Position numbers and translations under genes: made by a program. The notes beneath the pieces were generated by a model. The model ran no database searches, was not told where the DNA came from, and saw nothing but the letters and a program-made list of their open reading frames with translations. From contig DAOQSN010000012.1 of NCBI GenBank assembly GCA_035356615.1, positions 49,576-113,575 on the forward strand: a stretch of DNA of 64,000 bases. Direction: 5' to 3'. Shown here piece after piece: positions 49,507 to 57,955 of this stretch (the stretch's first letter is position 1; the number at the start of each line of letters is the position of its first letter). The stretch is from JAKQDH01 sp029558835 (GTDB lineage Bacteria > Planctomycetota > Phycisphaerae > UBA1845).

Positions 49507-51573
49507 ATGAACCGACAGGTTACGTCCAAGAGTATTGAGCGCGGGAACGTGACGTTGGCAGGGTGCTGCGGGGTAGCGGTGTTGATCCTGCTGCTGCCGG
49601 CTTTGCCCGGGACGCCGCGAGCAGGCGCCTGGGCAAACGGCGCGGTCGTGCAGACACCAACCCAGGAGTCTCCCCAGGGCCAGCAGCCGACCCAAAAGGA
49701 GCAAGCCGAGCCGAAGCCGTCGGCCGCAGCGGTGGCGGCGCAGCAACCCGGCAGCAAGGACAAACCCCAGGAAGATAAGCCAGCCGAGGACCCGCGGCGC
49801 GCCGTGCGGGGCGGCGGCACCGGGCCGGGGCAGAAGCTCGAGCCGAAGCGCATCCCGATCAACCCTCCCGGGACCGCCCCGGTGCCGGGGGCGAAGGAGC
49901 AGGCTTCGCCCGCGGTCGAATCCACTTCCGGCACGCCCAAGGCCGTGGCGGATCAGGCAGATCATGACTTCGGACCGCGGTGGACGGGCACGCCGCTGCA
50001 ACACACCTTCAAGATCACGAACACGGGGGACGCCCCGTTGCAGATTCTGAAGGTACGTCCCGGCTGTGGCTGCACGAAAGCCGGGAAGACGCCCGAGGTC
50101 ATCGAGGCCGGTCAGGTCGGCGAGTTCCCGTTCGAGCTGGACAGCACCAAGCTACCCAGCGGCGCGTATCGCAAGGTGATCACCATCATCACGAACGACC
50201 CCGCGAACACCGAGCTCAAGTTATCGCTGGCGGGAGTGAACAGGCGTTACGTGGAGGTCGTGCCGGCCAACGCCTCATTCGGCCGCATCACGACCGGGGA
50301 GCCCGTCTCCAAGACGCTGAAGCTGACGAACAACACGGACCAGAAGCTGGAACTGAAGCTGGCCCCGCCCGCCCCGGGCAGCGCCTTTGACTGCCGGCTC
50401 ACCGAGACCCAGCCGGGCAAGGAGTTCGAGCTGCTGGTGATCTCCCGCATGCCGCGCCAGCCGGGCCAACTGAATGAGACGATTCGCCTCGCCACCAACT
50501 TGGAGGCGTACAAGGAGTTAGAGATTCGCGCCATGGGATCGGTCCCCCAGCGGCTGGACGTCAATCCGTCCCCCCTGCCGATCGTGAACCCGATCGGGAT
50601 GGCCCCGGAGCAGTTCCTGCATCGCGCGCTGGAGTTCACGAACTTCGGCGATACGCCGGTTCATCTTCTGGAGGCCACCATCGACGATCCGGAGGTCAAG
50701 CTCACGGTCGAGGAGGTGAAGGCCGGGCGTCAGTACAAGATCGACGTGGCCATCCACGGCGGGTATGAGCTCCCGCAGACAGGCCACAGCATCACGCTCA
50801 AGACCGACGACCCCGAGCAGCCGATCATCACGGTGCCGGTACAGGGGCACTCGCTGGGGGCGTTGCCGGGCACGGCAGCCGGACAATCGTCGGCAAGGTC
50901 AGCATCTCCGAAGCAGGGCCCGGCTCCTCGGCGCCCCGCCGATGAGCTGCTGGGGAAGTCTGCCCCCGCGTTCAGCGCCAAGACGACCGCCGAGAAACCC
51001 CTGTCCAATGCGGAACTGAAGGATACCATCACGGTGCTCAACTTCTTCGCACCGAACTGCCCCTACTGCCAGAAGCAGTTGCCGCGGGTGGAGAGCGTAC
51101 GCAAGGAATACGCCGAGAAGGGCATCCGCTTCGTCAACGTCTGCCAGACAATGCGCAAGAAGCTGGAGCCGGGCGACGTGCAGAAGACAGTGCAGGCGTG
51201 GGGCGCCCAGTCCGAACTCGTGCTCGACCCCGAGAACGTGCTCGGTCGGGACTTCAGGGCGGGTACGTACCCCACCCTCTTCGTCGTGGGCAAGAGCGGC
51301 GAAATCGAAACGGTGGCCATCGGCAACCTGCCGGACCTGGAGTCCCGCCTCCGCGCGGAGTTGGAGCGCGTCATCGCGGGCAGGCCGCGACCCGCCGCGC
51401 CCGAGCCCGCGACCGGCCAGCCGGCGATCACGGCGCCGCCCGGCGTCCGCTTCACGCCGGTCGGCGACCCTTCGGCGGGCCGTGTGCCCAGCGAGGGTTC
51501 CTCCGCCGGGGCCGCCACCAGCGCGGAGCCGAGCACCGGCACCCAGCGCCCAGCGGAGAAGCAACAGCCGTAA
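49507..51573 (+). CDS. Secreted DUF1573-thioredoxin fusion protein
   Basis: A 688-residue exported protein. A signal segment (GVAVLILLLPALPGTPRAGA) is followed by a long Gln/Lys/Pro-rich linker. A DUF1573 domain follows, about residues 155-245 (DHDFGPRWTGTPLQHTFKIT, RPGCGCTKAGKTPE, ITNDPANTELKLSLAGVNRR), then one or two more Ig-like domains. From about residue 480 a TlpA-like thioredoxin domain has CPYC at 518-521 (NFFAPNCPYCQKQLPRVESV) and TYPTLFVVGKSGEI. A Pro/Ala-rich tail ends it. Thioredoxin activity in the periplasm is likely from the CxxC. The ATG at 49507 is preferred; a TTG nine bases before is possible. Confidence 0.87.
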   Translation: MNRQVTSKSIERGNVTLAGCCGVAVLILLLPALPGTPRAGAWANGAVVQTPTQESPQGQQPTQKEQAEPKPSAAAVAAQQPGSKDKPQEDKPAEDPRRAVRGGGTGPGQKLEPKRIPINPPGTAPVPGAKEQASPAVESTSGTPKAVADQADHDFGPRWTGTPLQHTFKITNTGDAPLQILKVRPGCGCTKAGKTPEVIEAGQVGEFPFELDSTKLPSGAYRKVITIITNDPANTELKLSLAGVNRRYVEVVPANASFGRITTGEPVSKTLKLTNNTDQKLELKLAPPAPGSAFDCRLTETQPGKEFELLVISRMPRQPGQLNETIRLATNLEAYKELEIRAMGSVPQRLDVNPSPLPIVNPIGMAPEQFLHRALEFTNFGDTPVHLLEATIDDPEVKLTVEEVKAGRQYKIDVAIHGGYELPQTGHSITLKTDDPEQPIITVPVQGHSLGALPGTAAGQSSARSASPKQGPAPRRPADELLGKSAPAFSAKTTAEKPLSNAELKDTITVLNFFAPNCPYCQKQLPRVESVRKEYAEKGIRFVNVCQTMRKKLEPGDVQKTVQAWGAQSELVLDPENVLGRDFRAGTYPTLFVVGKSGEIETVAIGNLPDLESRLRAELERVIAGRPRPAAPEPATGQPAITAPPGVRFTPVGDPSAGRVPSEGSSAGAATSAEPSTGTQRPAEKQQP

Positions 51574-51603
51574 GTCGGCGACGTGAAGCGAGCGTTCGCT
51601 CGG

Positions 51604-52074
51604 TCACTCTCGCCGGCGTTGCGCTCGCTCCATCTCGCGCCGGTCCTCGCGGGCCTTGAGGTCCTGCCGCTTGTCAGCCCCGGATTTGCCCCGCGCCAGG
51701 CCGAGCGTGACTTTGGCCAGGCCACGGGGGCTGAAGTACACCCGGAGGGGGACCAGGGTGAGCCCGCGCTGCTCGACTTTGGGCCGCAGCTTCCGCAACT
51801 CCCGGGCGTGCAGGAGTAGCTTGCGTCGGCGGAGGGGATCGTGGGCCCCCGTCTGCCCGTGACGATAGGGGGCTATATGGAAGCCGATCAGCCACAACTC
51901 CTCGTCGAGGATGCGGGCGTAGGCTTCCTCAAGCGACGCCTGGCGCTCCCGCAGACTCTTCACCTCAGTACCCAGCAGGACGATTCCGCAGTCGAGTTGT
52001 TCGAGGACGTGAAACCGGTGGCTGGCTCGACGGTTGCGGCAGACGGTGGTGTCCGGGGCGGGTGCTTTCTTCAT
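51604..52074 (-). CDS. smpB: SsrA-binding protein SmpB
   Basis: A 156-residue tmRNA-binding protein needed for trans-translation rescue of stalled ribosomes. Features: RRASHRFHVLEQLDCGIVLL, GTEVKSLRERQASLEEAYAR, ELWLIGFHIAPYRHGQTGAH, DPLRRRKLLLHARELRKLRP and the C-terminal basic tail (RGKSGADKRQDLKAREDRRE). This is the full SmpB core. It is divergent to the ECF sigma factor gene. The tmRNA gene itself is not in the window. Confidence 0.96.
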   Translation of the reverse strand: MKKAPAPDTTVCRNRRASHRFHVLEQLDCGIVLLGTEVKSLRERQASLEEAYARILDEELWLIGFHIAPYRHGQTGAHDPLRRRKLLLHARELRKLRPKVEQRGLTLVPLRVYFSPRGLAKVTLGLARGKSGADKRQDLKAREDRREMERAQRRRE

Positions 52075-52134
52075 AAGCTACTTTGCGACATATGGTTACG
52101 GCTTAAACCGCCGGACTTTCAGTGTTGCTTCATG

Positions 52135-52163
52135 TTGCCCGACACGGATGCCGATTCTACAAT
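52135..52163 (+). promoter_or_regulatory. Candidate promoter upstream of the ECF sigma factor
   Basis: TTGCCC (52135-52140), 17 bases, TACAAT (52158-52163), about 70 bases before the ATG at 52232. A moderate match to sigma-70. A nearby TTGACA/TATAAT pair at 52190/52202 is only six bases apart and was not used. Confidence 0.4.
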
Positions 52164-52231
52164 GGCGTGTCCGCGCTGCAACATGCGCGTTGACAAGCGG
52201 TTATAATGCTATGAGCAAGGCAGGTGGGCCT

Positions 52232-52843
52232 ATGCGCGATAGCGACCAGATCAGTCGTGAGCGAGCGGAAGAACAGCGTGTGGTTCAGCGGGCCCGCGCT
52301 GGGGATCGCGGCGCGCTTCGCCAGCTCGTGGAGGCGCACAAGGACCGGCTGTACAGCTTCGTGCGGCGTATGGTGCGCAACCACCACGATGCCGAGGAGA
52401 TTTGCCAGGAGGCGTTTCTGAAGGCCTTCGGTGCCTTGGACGCCTATTGCAGTGCGTACCGCTTCAGCACCTGGCTGTTCACCATCGCGTACCGGGTCTG
52501 TCTCAACAGCCTGCGGAGGCGCCGGGCCTACACGGGCGAGGTGGAGTTTGCGACGCTAAGCTTACCGGGCGGGGAGGCCGGGGCCGCGGCGGCCGAGTCG
52601 GAAGAGGCGGCGCGCCTGCGGGAGATGGTCTGGGAGGCGGTGGACCGACTCAGCCCACCCCAGCGGGCAACGGTGCTGCTTTTCTACCGGCACGACCAGA
52701 GCTGCCACGAGATTGCCCGGGTGCTCCAGGTGCCCGTGGCCACCGTGAAGAGCCACCTGCATCGAGCACGGGCACGCTTGCGGCAGTTGCTGGTACCGGT
52801 GACGGAAGGACAGGTTCGCGCGTTCTGCAATCTTACCGGCTGA
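52232..52843 (+). CDS. ECF RNA polymerase sigma factor
   Basis: A 203-residue ECF sigma factor from the ATG 52232 with AGGTGG just upstream (52211 is a second possible ATG). Region 2: RALRQLVEAHKDRLYSFVRR-type start, then RNHHDAEEICQEAFLKAFGA, FSTWLFTIAYRVCLNSLRRR. Region 4: MVWEAVDRLSPPQRATVLLF and SCHEIARVLQVPVATVKSHL followed by HRARARLRQLL. The linker is acidic/Ala-rich. The next gene has a ZAS zinc motif, so this is an ECF/anti-sigma pair. It is divergent to smpB. The regulated genes are unknown. Confidence 0.92.
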   Translation: MRDSDQISRERAEEQRVVQRARAGDRGALRQLVEAHKDRLYSFVRRMVRNHHDAEEICQEAFLKAFGALDAYCSAYRFSTWLFTIAYRVCLNSLRRRRAYTGEVEFATLSLPGGEAGAAAAESEEAARLREMVWEAVDRLSPPQRATVLLFYRHDQSCHEIARVLQVPVATVKSHLHRARARLRQLLVPVTEGQVRAFCNLTG

Positions 52844-52913
52844 ACCGGGTACAAGGGGGTGAGGCGCGACCCATGGGTGGGTGGCGCCGGGTTTTCTGGA
52901 TCGTCCCCGAGTC

Positions 52914-53600
52914 ATGGATTGTCATCAGGCCCGACAGCTTTTCGATGCCTACCTGGACGGCGAGCTCTCGCCCGCGCTGGCCACGGAGCTGGGCGCCCAC
53001 CGGCTGCGTTGTCCGGCGTGCCGGCAGGCCCTGGCGCTGCTGGAGGTCACCAGCCACGTCATCGCGTCAGACCAGGAGGCAAGCCGGCTTGGCGGAGACT
53101 TCGAGGATAGGCTGCTGAACTGCCTCGACATGCCCGTGCGGAGGTGGCGGCAGTTGAGGCGGTGGATGTACGTGGCGGGTCCCCTCGCGGCGGCCGCGGT
53201 GATCGGCTTGGCATTCCTGGGCTTCTTCGACCATCGCCAGCGGGTGGCGGGGCACAAGGTAGAAGTGCCGATTGCGCCGCAGGTCGATCGGGCAACGGGG
53301 GGCGCCCGGGAGTCGTCGGAGCCGCTGCTGCTCAACGAGTTCGGCAACGCCGGAGAGAGCGGGGCGACGGCTATTGACCTGTGGGTCCGAGAACTCCAGC
53401 GCAGTCTGGAGGCCCGCCGCGATGGCAGGGAGCCAGTAAAGCCCGATGCGGACCAGTCCATTCTGCAGCTCATTGACCTGCTGCGCAGCGCCAGGGACGA
53501 CAGCGCCGCGGCGGAGCACTTCCCCGGCTTTGATGACAGTCCCGCCTCTGGCGCGGAAGACGCGGGTGACTCACCAGACGTGGACATCGAAGATCTGTAA
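52914..53600 (+). CDS. ZAS-type anti-sigma factor, membrane-anchored
   Basis: A 228-residue protein. The N-terminus has a zinc-binding anti-sigma motif, H29-x3-C33-x2-C36 (AHRLRCPACRQ), in a helical ~40-residue domain (DCHQARQLFDAYLDGELSPA). One membrane helix (MYVAGPLAAAAVIGLAFLGF) follows, and the C-terminal part (about 115 residues) is acidic and probably periplasmic. It lies 70 bases after the ECF sigma gene, the usual order for a sigma/anti-sigma pair. The gene after it (53701) encodes a secreted PDZ protein that may report on envelope state. Zinc binding and partner are inferred from the motif and position. Confidence 0.83.
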   Translation: MDCHQARQLFDAYLDGELSPALATELGAHRLRCPACRQALALLEVTSHVIASDQEASRLGGDFEDRLLNCLDMPVRRWRQLRRWMYVAGPLAAAAVIGLAFLGFFDHRQRVAGHKVEVPIAPQVDRATGGARESSEPLLLNEFGNAGESGATAIDLWVRELQRSLEARRDGREPVKPDADQSILQLIDLLRSARDDSAAAEHFPGFDDSPASGAEDAGDSPDVDIEDL

Positions 53601-53700
53601 GCCACGCAAGGATGGCGATCGGCCTGGCAGGGTGCCGTTAGCCTGCGCGCACGAACGAGGCTCCGGGCGTTCCACGCCCAGCCCGCTCAGCCGGCTCGGG

Positions 53701-55848
53701 ATGCCTGAAGGCGTGGTGAGCAACTCGCGATTCAGCGCGGATGCCTCGGAAAGCTCGGTGTCCGGCACCCCCCCCATCGGCCGCGCGGGGTCGACGCTAC
53801 CTGTTCAGCGGCCCACCGGCGTCAGGCGGGCGCGATACGTGTCCGCGTGGCTGGCGGTGGTCGTCGCATTTGGGCCGGTCGGTTTGAGCCGGGCCGAAAC
53901 CGAGGCGAACGACGCAGGTGCGGGGACCCCGGCGGTCGCCCAGTCGGAGTCGCTGCTCAGGTACGTTCCTGCCGGTGCCGGGTTCTTTGTGCACGTCCCG
54001 AGCATTCGTGCGCTTGATGAGGCGTGGCGGCGCGCACACCTGGAGCGTCTGGGGGCACTGGTCGATCCGCGGGCAGGCGAGGAGAAGACGGGGCCGTTCG
54101 GCTTGCGCGAGGCGTTGCGTCTGCTGCTGGGCGGGCACACGGAGATCGACGTCGAGGAGTTGCTGGGGACGGAGTTGGCCCTGGCGGCCGGCTCCTGGCA
54201 AAAGGCAGACAGCGGCATCCTGTTCGTTCGCCTGCCCGACGCGGAAGCGCTCGACCGCTGGTTCCCCGTGGAGGAGCGTCTGGCCCCCCACCAGAACGAG
54301 GCCGACGGGCTGCTCCTCTTCCGAACGGCGGGGCGGATGCTCGTTTGCGTGCGGCACGGCATCGCGGCCATTGCGCCGCGGACCCGCGAGGCTGCGCTGA
54401 TTCGAGGTACGATGCGGCTGATGGCGGGTGACCAGGGGGAAGTGCTTGGGCAATCCCGCCATTACGAGGAGTTGAGGGCCCGGGTGAAGGGGACGCCGCT
54501 GGCGGTGGCTTACCTGAGCGAGCCGGGCGAGACCGCACCGGGTGACTCCCCCGTGCTCAACGTCTGGCCGCCGTTTCAGCGTGCCGTGCTGGCCATCCAC
54601 GAACGTGCCGCAGGGTTGGAACTGGAGTGGCACAGTGTCGCGCCGGGGTCGGTGGCAGGCACGGACACGTCCTTGAGTCGGGCTTCGCTTGAGTGCGTGC
54701 GGCGCCTGCCACGCAGCACGGTGCTGGCATGGGCGACTGCGGTCAACATCCGCGAGGCATCCGCACTCACCGCGAGCAACGGGCCTGCCTCCGGCACCGC
54801 CCTGTTGTGGAGTCTGCTGCGCGCCCTGCAAGCGGGAGGCGACGGCGAGCAGCGCGCCGGGCGGGATGAACGGACGGAAGTCGTGGTGGCGTGGGACCAG
54901 GACCTGCGTCCCGGCGGTTCAAGCCTTCAGCTCGCAGTGCTCGTGCAATCCACGCAGGCGGCCGTGTTGCGGGACAGGATGGTGGAAGTGGCGCGCCGGG
55001 CGCTGCAGGTGGTACGTCATCTTGATCCGTCGGCTCCCGCCGAGCCGTTGCAGGTTAATCGCACGACGTATCTCGGCACGCCGATTGTGCACATCCCGCT
55101 GGCAGGGTTCAGCAGTTCATCACCCGCGCACTCGGTGCTGTCGTTGCTGGCGCAGTGGGAGCCGGCGTTTGCCGCGCAAGACCGCTGGGTGATCGCGGCC
55201 TTGAGCCCGGACCACGTGCGTCGCATCCTGGACAGCCGGCAGGGCCTGTTGCCCCGCCTGGAGGACCGCGCTGAAATTGACTGGCTGGGTGCGTTGGACG
55301 AACCGGCGATGCTGGCGGTCGCGCAGCCGGTGGCGGCCGCGGGAGTGCTCGAAGACTGGCTCAAGACGCTGGAGGGCGGCGGTTCCTCCGTGCTGGCGCC
55401 GGCGTTGTGGGAGAAGCCGCTGGGCTGGATGCGCAGCCGCCAGCAGCAACTGGGCATCGGCATGCGCACGACGCAGACGCCGGGCGTCGTGGTGGTGGCG
55501 CGGGTGTATCCGGGCACGCCGGCCGCGGGGAAGCTCCTCGTCGACGATTGGATCGTGGGCGTAGACGGTCGGCTGCTGGACATGAACGCCCCCAACGAGA
55601 GCCTGCGGCGGGAGTTGTTTGAGAGCACCGGGCGGGCGGGCCCCAAGCTCCGCGTCCTGCGTGCGGGGCGGATCATCGACGTGCAATTGACGCGTTCCCT
55701 GCGGCAGGGGGAGCCGCTTCCTTCCGCCGCTGACATCGCGCGGCAACTGACGCCCGGAGCCCGGACGATCCGCGCGCTGAGCTTCGGTTACGAGGCGACG
55801 GACCCGGGGCACTACAACGGGCGGCTGGTGCTGAACCTGGAGCCGTGA
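53701..55848 (+). CDS. Secreted DUF3352-like protein with C-terminal PDZ domain
   Basis: A 715-residue protein from the ATG 53701; no strong Shine-Dalgarno is seen. A hydrophobic segment (ARYVSAWLAVVVAFGPVGLS) near residue 50 is a likely signal or anchor. A long beta/alpha region (LLRYVPAGAGFFVHVPSIRA, RRAHLERLGALVDP) resembles the protein at 3275. The last ~120 residues form a PDZ domain (LGIGMRTTQTPGVVVVARVY, PGTPAAGKLLVDDWIVGVDG, RRELFESTGRAGPKLRVL). No protease triad is seen. The gene follows the anti-sigma gene by 100 bases, so it may be part of the same envelope-stress unit. Confidence 0.7.
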   Translation: MPEGVVSNSRFSADASESSVSGTPPIGRAGSTLPVQRPTGVRRARYVSAWLAVVVAFGPVGLSRAETEANDAGAGTPAVAQSESLLRYVPAGAGFFVHVPSIRALDEAWRRAHLERLGALVDPRAGEEKTGPFGLREALRLLLGGHTEIDVEELLGTELALAAGSWQKADSGILFVRLPDAEALDRWFPVEERLAPHQNEADGLLLFRTAGRMLVCVRHGIAAIAPRTREAALIRGTMRLMAGDQGEVLGQSRHYEELRARVKGTPLAVAYLSEPGETAPGDSPVLNVWPPFQRAVLAIHERAAGLELEWHSVAPGSVAGTDTSLSRASLECVRRLPRSTVLAWATAVNIREASALTASNGPASGTALLWSLLRALQAGGDGEQRAGRDERTEVVVAWDQDLRPGGSSLQLAVLVQSTQAAVLRDRMVEVARRALQVVRHLDPSAPAEPLQVNRTTYLGTPIVHIPLAGFSSSSPAHSVLSLLAQWEPAFAAQDRWVIAALSPDHVRRILDSRQGLLPRLEDRAEIDWLGALDEPAMLAVAQPVAAAGVLEDWLKTLEGGGSSVLAPALWEKPLGWMRSRQQQLGIGMRTTQTPGVVVVARVYPGTPAAGKLLVDDWIVGVDGRLLDMNAPNESLRRELFESTGRAGPKLRVLRAGRIIDVQLTRSLRQGEPLPSAADIARQLTPGARTIRALSFGYEATDPGHYNGRLVLNLEP

Positions 55849-55903
55849 TGCCGGTCATGCCCCCGGGGACGGACCCCTGAGCCCTGTCCCCTGCCCCCCT
55901 CCC

Positions 55904-55985
55904 TGGCAGCGCCAATCGACAATCGTCATTCGCCTCCGCGGCCCTCACCCCTGCCCCTCTCCCGGGGGGAGAGGGGTTTGCGACC
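55904..55985. repeat. Compound short repeats after the PDZ gene
   Basis: CGCCAATCGACAATCG (about 55911) is half of the 5519 inverted repeat. CCCCTGCCCCTCTCCC/GGGGGGAGAGGGG (about 55945-55977) is a hairpin of the widespread type seen at 27171 and 57908. Confidence 0.65.
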
Positions 55986-55991
55986 GTGCGG

Positions 55992-57578
55992 TCAGCACAT
56001 CTTGCCGAGTTCCTTTTCGACGACGTACAGCAGGCGCTGCGAGCGAATCAGGGCTAGTGACGTCTGGATGTCATCACCGAAAAGGCGGTCCTGCTCGGCA
56101 TGGGCGATGCAGCGGCGGACCTCGCCGTGGGCCAGGCGCGGCCCGATGCCGGGCTGGAGCGGGACCCGGTAGTCGAGCGCCTGCGCGGCACACATCAACT
56201 CGATGGCAAGGACGGTCTCCGCGTTTTCGAGCACGCGCATGCACTTGACGGCCGAGCGCGCCCCCATGCTGACGTGGTCCTCCTGCCCCAGGGACGTGGG
56301 GATGGAGTCCACGCAGGCGGGCATACAGAGCCCCTTGTTCTCGCTGACCAGGGCGGCCGCGGTGTACTGAGGAAGCATGAAACCGCTGTTGAGCCCGGTG
56401 TTCTGCATCAACAGGGGCGGCAGTTCCTCGGCCCCGGCGAGCAGGAGGTAGATCCGCCGCTCGGAGATCGACGCCAGTTCGGCCAGCGCCATCGCCAGGT
56501 AATCCAGCACCAGGGCCAGCGGCTGCCCGTGAAACAGACCGCCGCTGATCACCTCCTCTGGTCCCAGGATGACAGGGTTGTCGGTTACCGAGTTGATCTC
56601 GGTTTCCATGACTTCGGCGGCGTGGTGCACGGCCTCGCGGGAAGCCCCGTGCACCTGCGGCACGCAACGCAGGGAGTACGGATCCTGTACGCGCTCGCAT
56701 TGGGCATGGGAGGGCAGAATCTGGCTGTCGGTCATGAGCTTGCGGACGTTGGCGGCCGACTCGCGGGCCCCGCGGTGCGGGCGCAGTTCCTGCAAGCGCG
56801 CGTCAAACGGGCGCAGGCTGCCGCGCATGGCTTCCAGCGACATCGTGGCAATCAGGTCGGCGTGCTTCAGCAGACGCCGGGCACAGATCACCAGGACCGC
56901 CCCATACGCACTCATGAACTGGGTGCCGTTGATGAGGGCGAGCCCCTCCTTGGGCCCGAGCGTAATCGGATTGAGGTTGAACTGCGTCAGCGCATCCGCG
57001 GCCGGAAGCTGCTGGCCTTGCAGGGTGACGGTCCCGCGACCCAGGATGGGCAGCACCATGTGCGCCAGCGGCGCCAGGTCACCACTGGCGCCGACCGACC
57101 CCTGCGTGGGGACGACGGGGAGCATGTCGGCCTCGAGCAGCCGGCAAAGCGCTTCCAGCGTCTGGCGGGAAGCGCCACTCACCGCGTGACTGAGCGCAAG
57201 GATCTTGAACAGCAGCATCCAGCGCACGACTTCCGGCGGAGCCGGGTCCCCCACGCCGACCGCGTGCGAAACGATCAGGTTGCCCTGCAGGGTCTCGACC
57301 TGGTCGGGCGAGATGCGTTTGCGGCACAGCGGGCCGAAACCGGTGTTGATGCCGTAGGCGGGGGCAGGCCCGCGAGCGATCTGGCGCACCGCGGCACAGT
57401 TCGCCTCCAGGCGTTCCCACACGTGCTCGGCAATCTGCACGCAGGTGGGCCGGCCCAGGGCGGTGTCCAGGGAAGCCAAGGTTAGCGCCCCGCCGTTCAG
57501 CAGGAACCACGCCCGCCCCTCTTCATCGAGCTGCATGAAGACCGTCTGTGCCGCGGTGGCCGGTTCGGATGTCATCAT
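55992..57578 (-). CDS. hutH: Histidine ammonia-lyase
   Basis: A 528-residue enzyme that turns histidine into urocanate and ammonia in histidine catabolism. The MIO cofactor triad Ala-Ser-Gly is at 164-166 (TQGSVGASGDLAPLAH). Other family marks: PAYGINTGFGPLCRKRI, NLIVSHAVGVGDPAPPEVVR, EGLALINGTQFMSAYGAVLV, QDPYSLRCVPQVHGASREAV, INSVTDNPVIL and NSGFMLPQYTAAALVSENKG. The C-terminal QEDHVSMGARSAVKCMRVLE is also typical. Phenylalanine or tyrosine lyases share the fold; overall length and motifs favour histidine ammonia-lyase. No hutU/I is adjacent, so it is isolated here. Confidence 0.88.
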   Translation of the reverse strand: MMTSEPATAAQTVFMQLDEEGRAWFLLNGGALTLASLDTALGRPTCVQIAEHVWERLEANCAAVRQIARGPAPAYGINTGFGPLCRKRISPDQVETLQGNLIVSHAVGVGDPAPPEVVRWMLLFKILALSHAVSGASRQTLEALCRLLEADMLPVVPTQGSVGASGDLAPLAHMVLPILGRGTVTLQGQQLPAADALTQFNLNPITLGPKEGLALINGTQFMSAYGAVLVICARRLLKHADLIATMSLEAMRGSLRPFDARLQELRPHRGARESAANVRKLMTDSQILPSHAQCERVQDPYSLRCVPQVHGASREAVHHAAEVMETEINSVTDNPVILGPEEVISGGLFHGQPLALVLDYLAMALAELASISERRIYLLLAGAEELPPLLMQNTGLNSGFMLPQYTAAALVSENKGLCMPACVDSIPTSLGQEDHVSMGARSAVKCMRVLENAETVLAIELMCAAQALDYRVPLQPGIGPRLAHGEVRRCIAHAEQDRLFGDDIQTSLALIRSQRLLYVVEKELGKMC

Positions 57579-57955
57579 GGGGGGATTGTACTGCGCCCTT
57601 GCATCGGCGTCGCGTCAGTTCCTGACGGGGCGAGTGCGGGGGACGGCAACACGCAACCACGGGTGCTCCCCGGCCGAGGGTGGCGGCCGGAGACGAGTGG
57701 CAGGCCCGGGCGCCGCAACGACTTCCCCCGGTACGGCAGAGCGCCTGCGGAGCACCGACCAGACCGGTCGGCCCCCGCGGTCCGGGCATGCCGGCCGGGT
57801 TCTTCTGGTTCAGCGTGCGACCCGAATCCTTCGGGTTCAGCATACCGCTCGATGCGTCTTCCCGAGGCGCGGTCGTGCGGCCGACCGCTGCGAGAATCGC
57901 CAAGTCGGCTTGCCCCTCTCCCCCGTTGAGGCGAGAGGGGCAAGCCCGGACGTCG
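57579..57955. other. Intergenic region between hutH and the FKBP gene
   Basis: 377 bases with no gene. It holds the hairpin at 57908-57945, near the end of the FKBP gene, and short direct repeats around GGTTCAG near 57805-57840. Confidence 0.6.
57908..57945 (-). terminator. Hairpin just past the FKBP gene stop
   Basis: GCTTGCCCCTCTC (57908-57920) pairs perfectly with GAGAGGGGCAAGC (57933-57945) across a 12-base loop, 10 bases past the stop at 57956. No clear T-run follows, so its role as a terminator is not certain. It also belongs to the short hairpin-repeat family. Confidence 0.5.

Noticed and set aside
52190..52207. TTGACA followed by TATAAT near the ECF sigma factor start
   Set aside because: The two hexamers are only six bases apart, so they cannot form a sigma-70 promoter together; the TTGCCC/TACAAT pair upstream has the right spacing.
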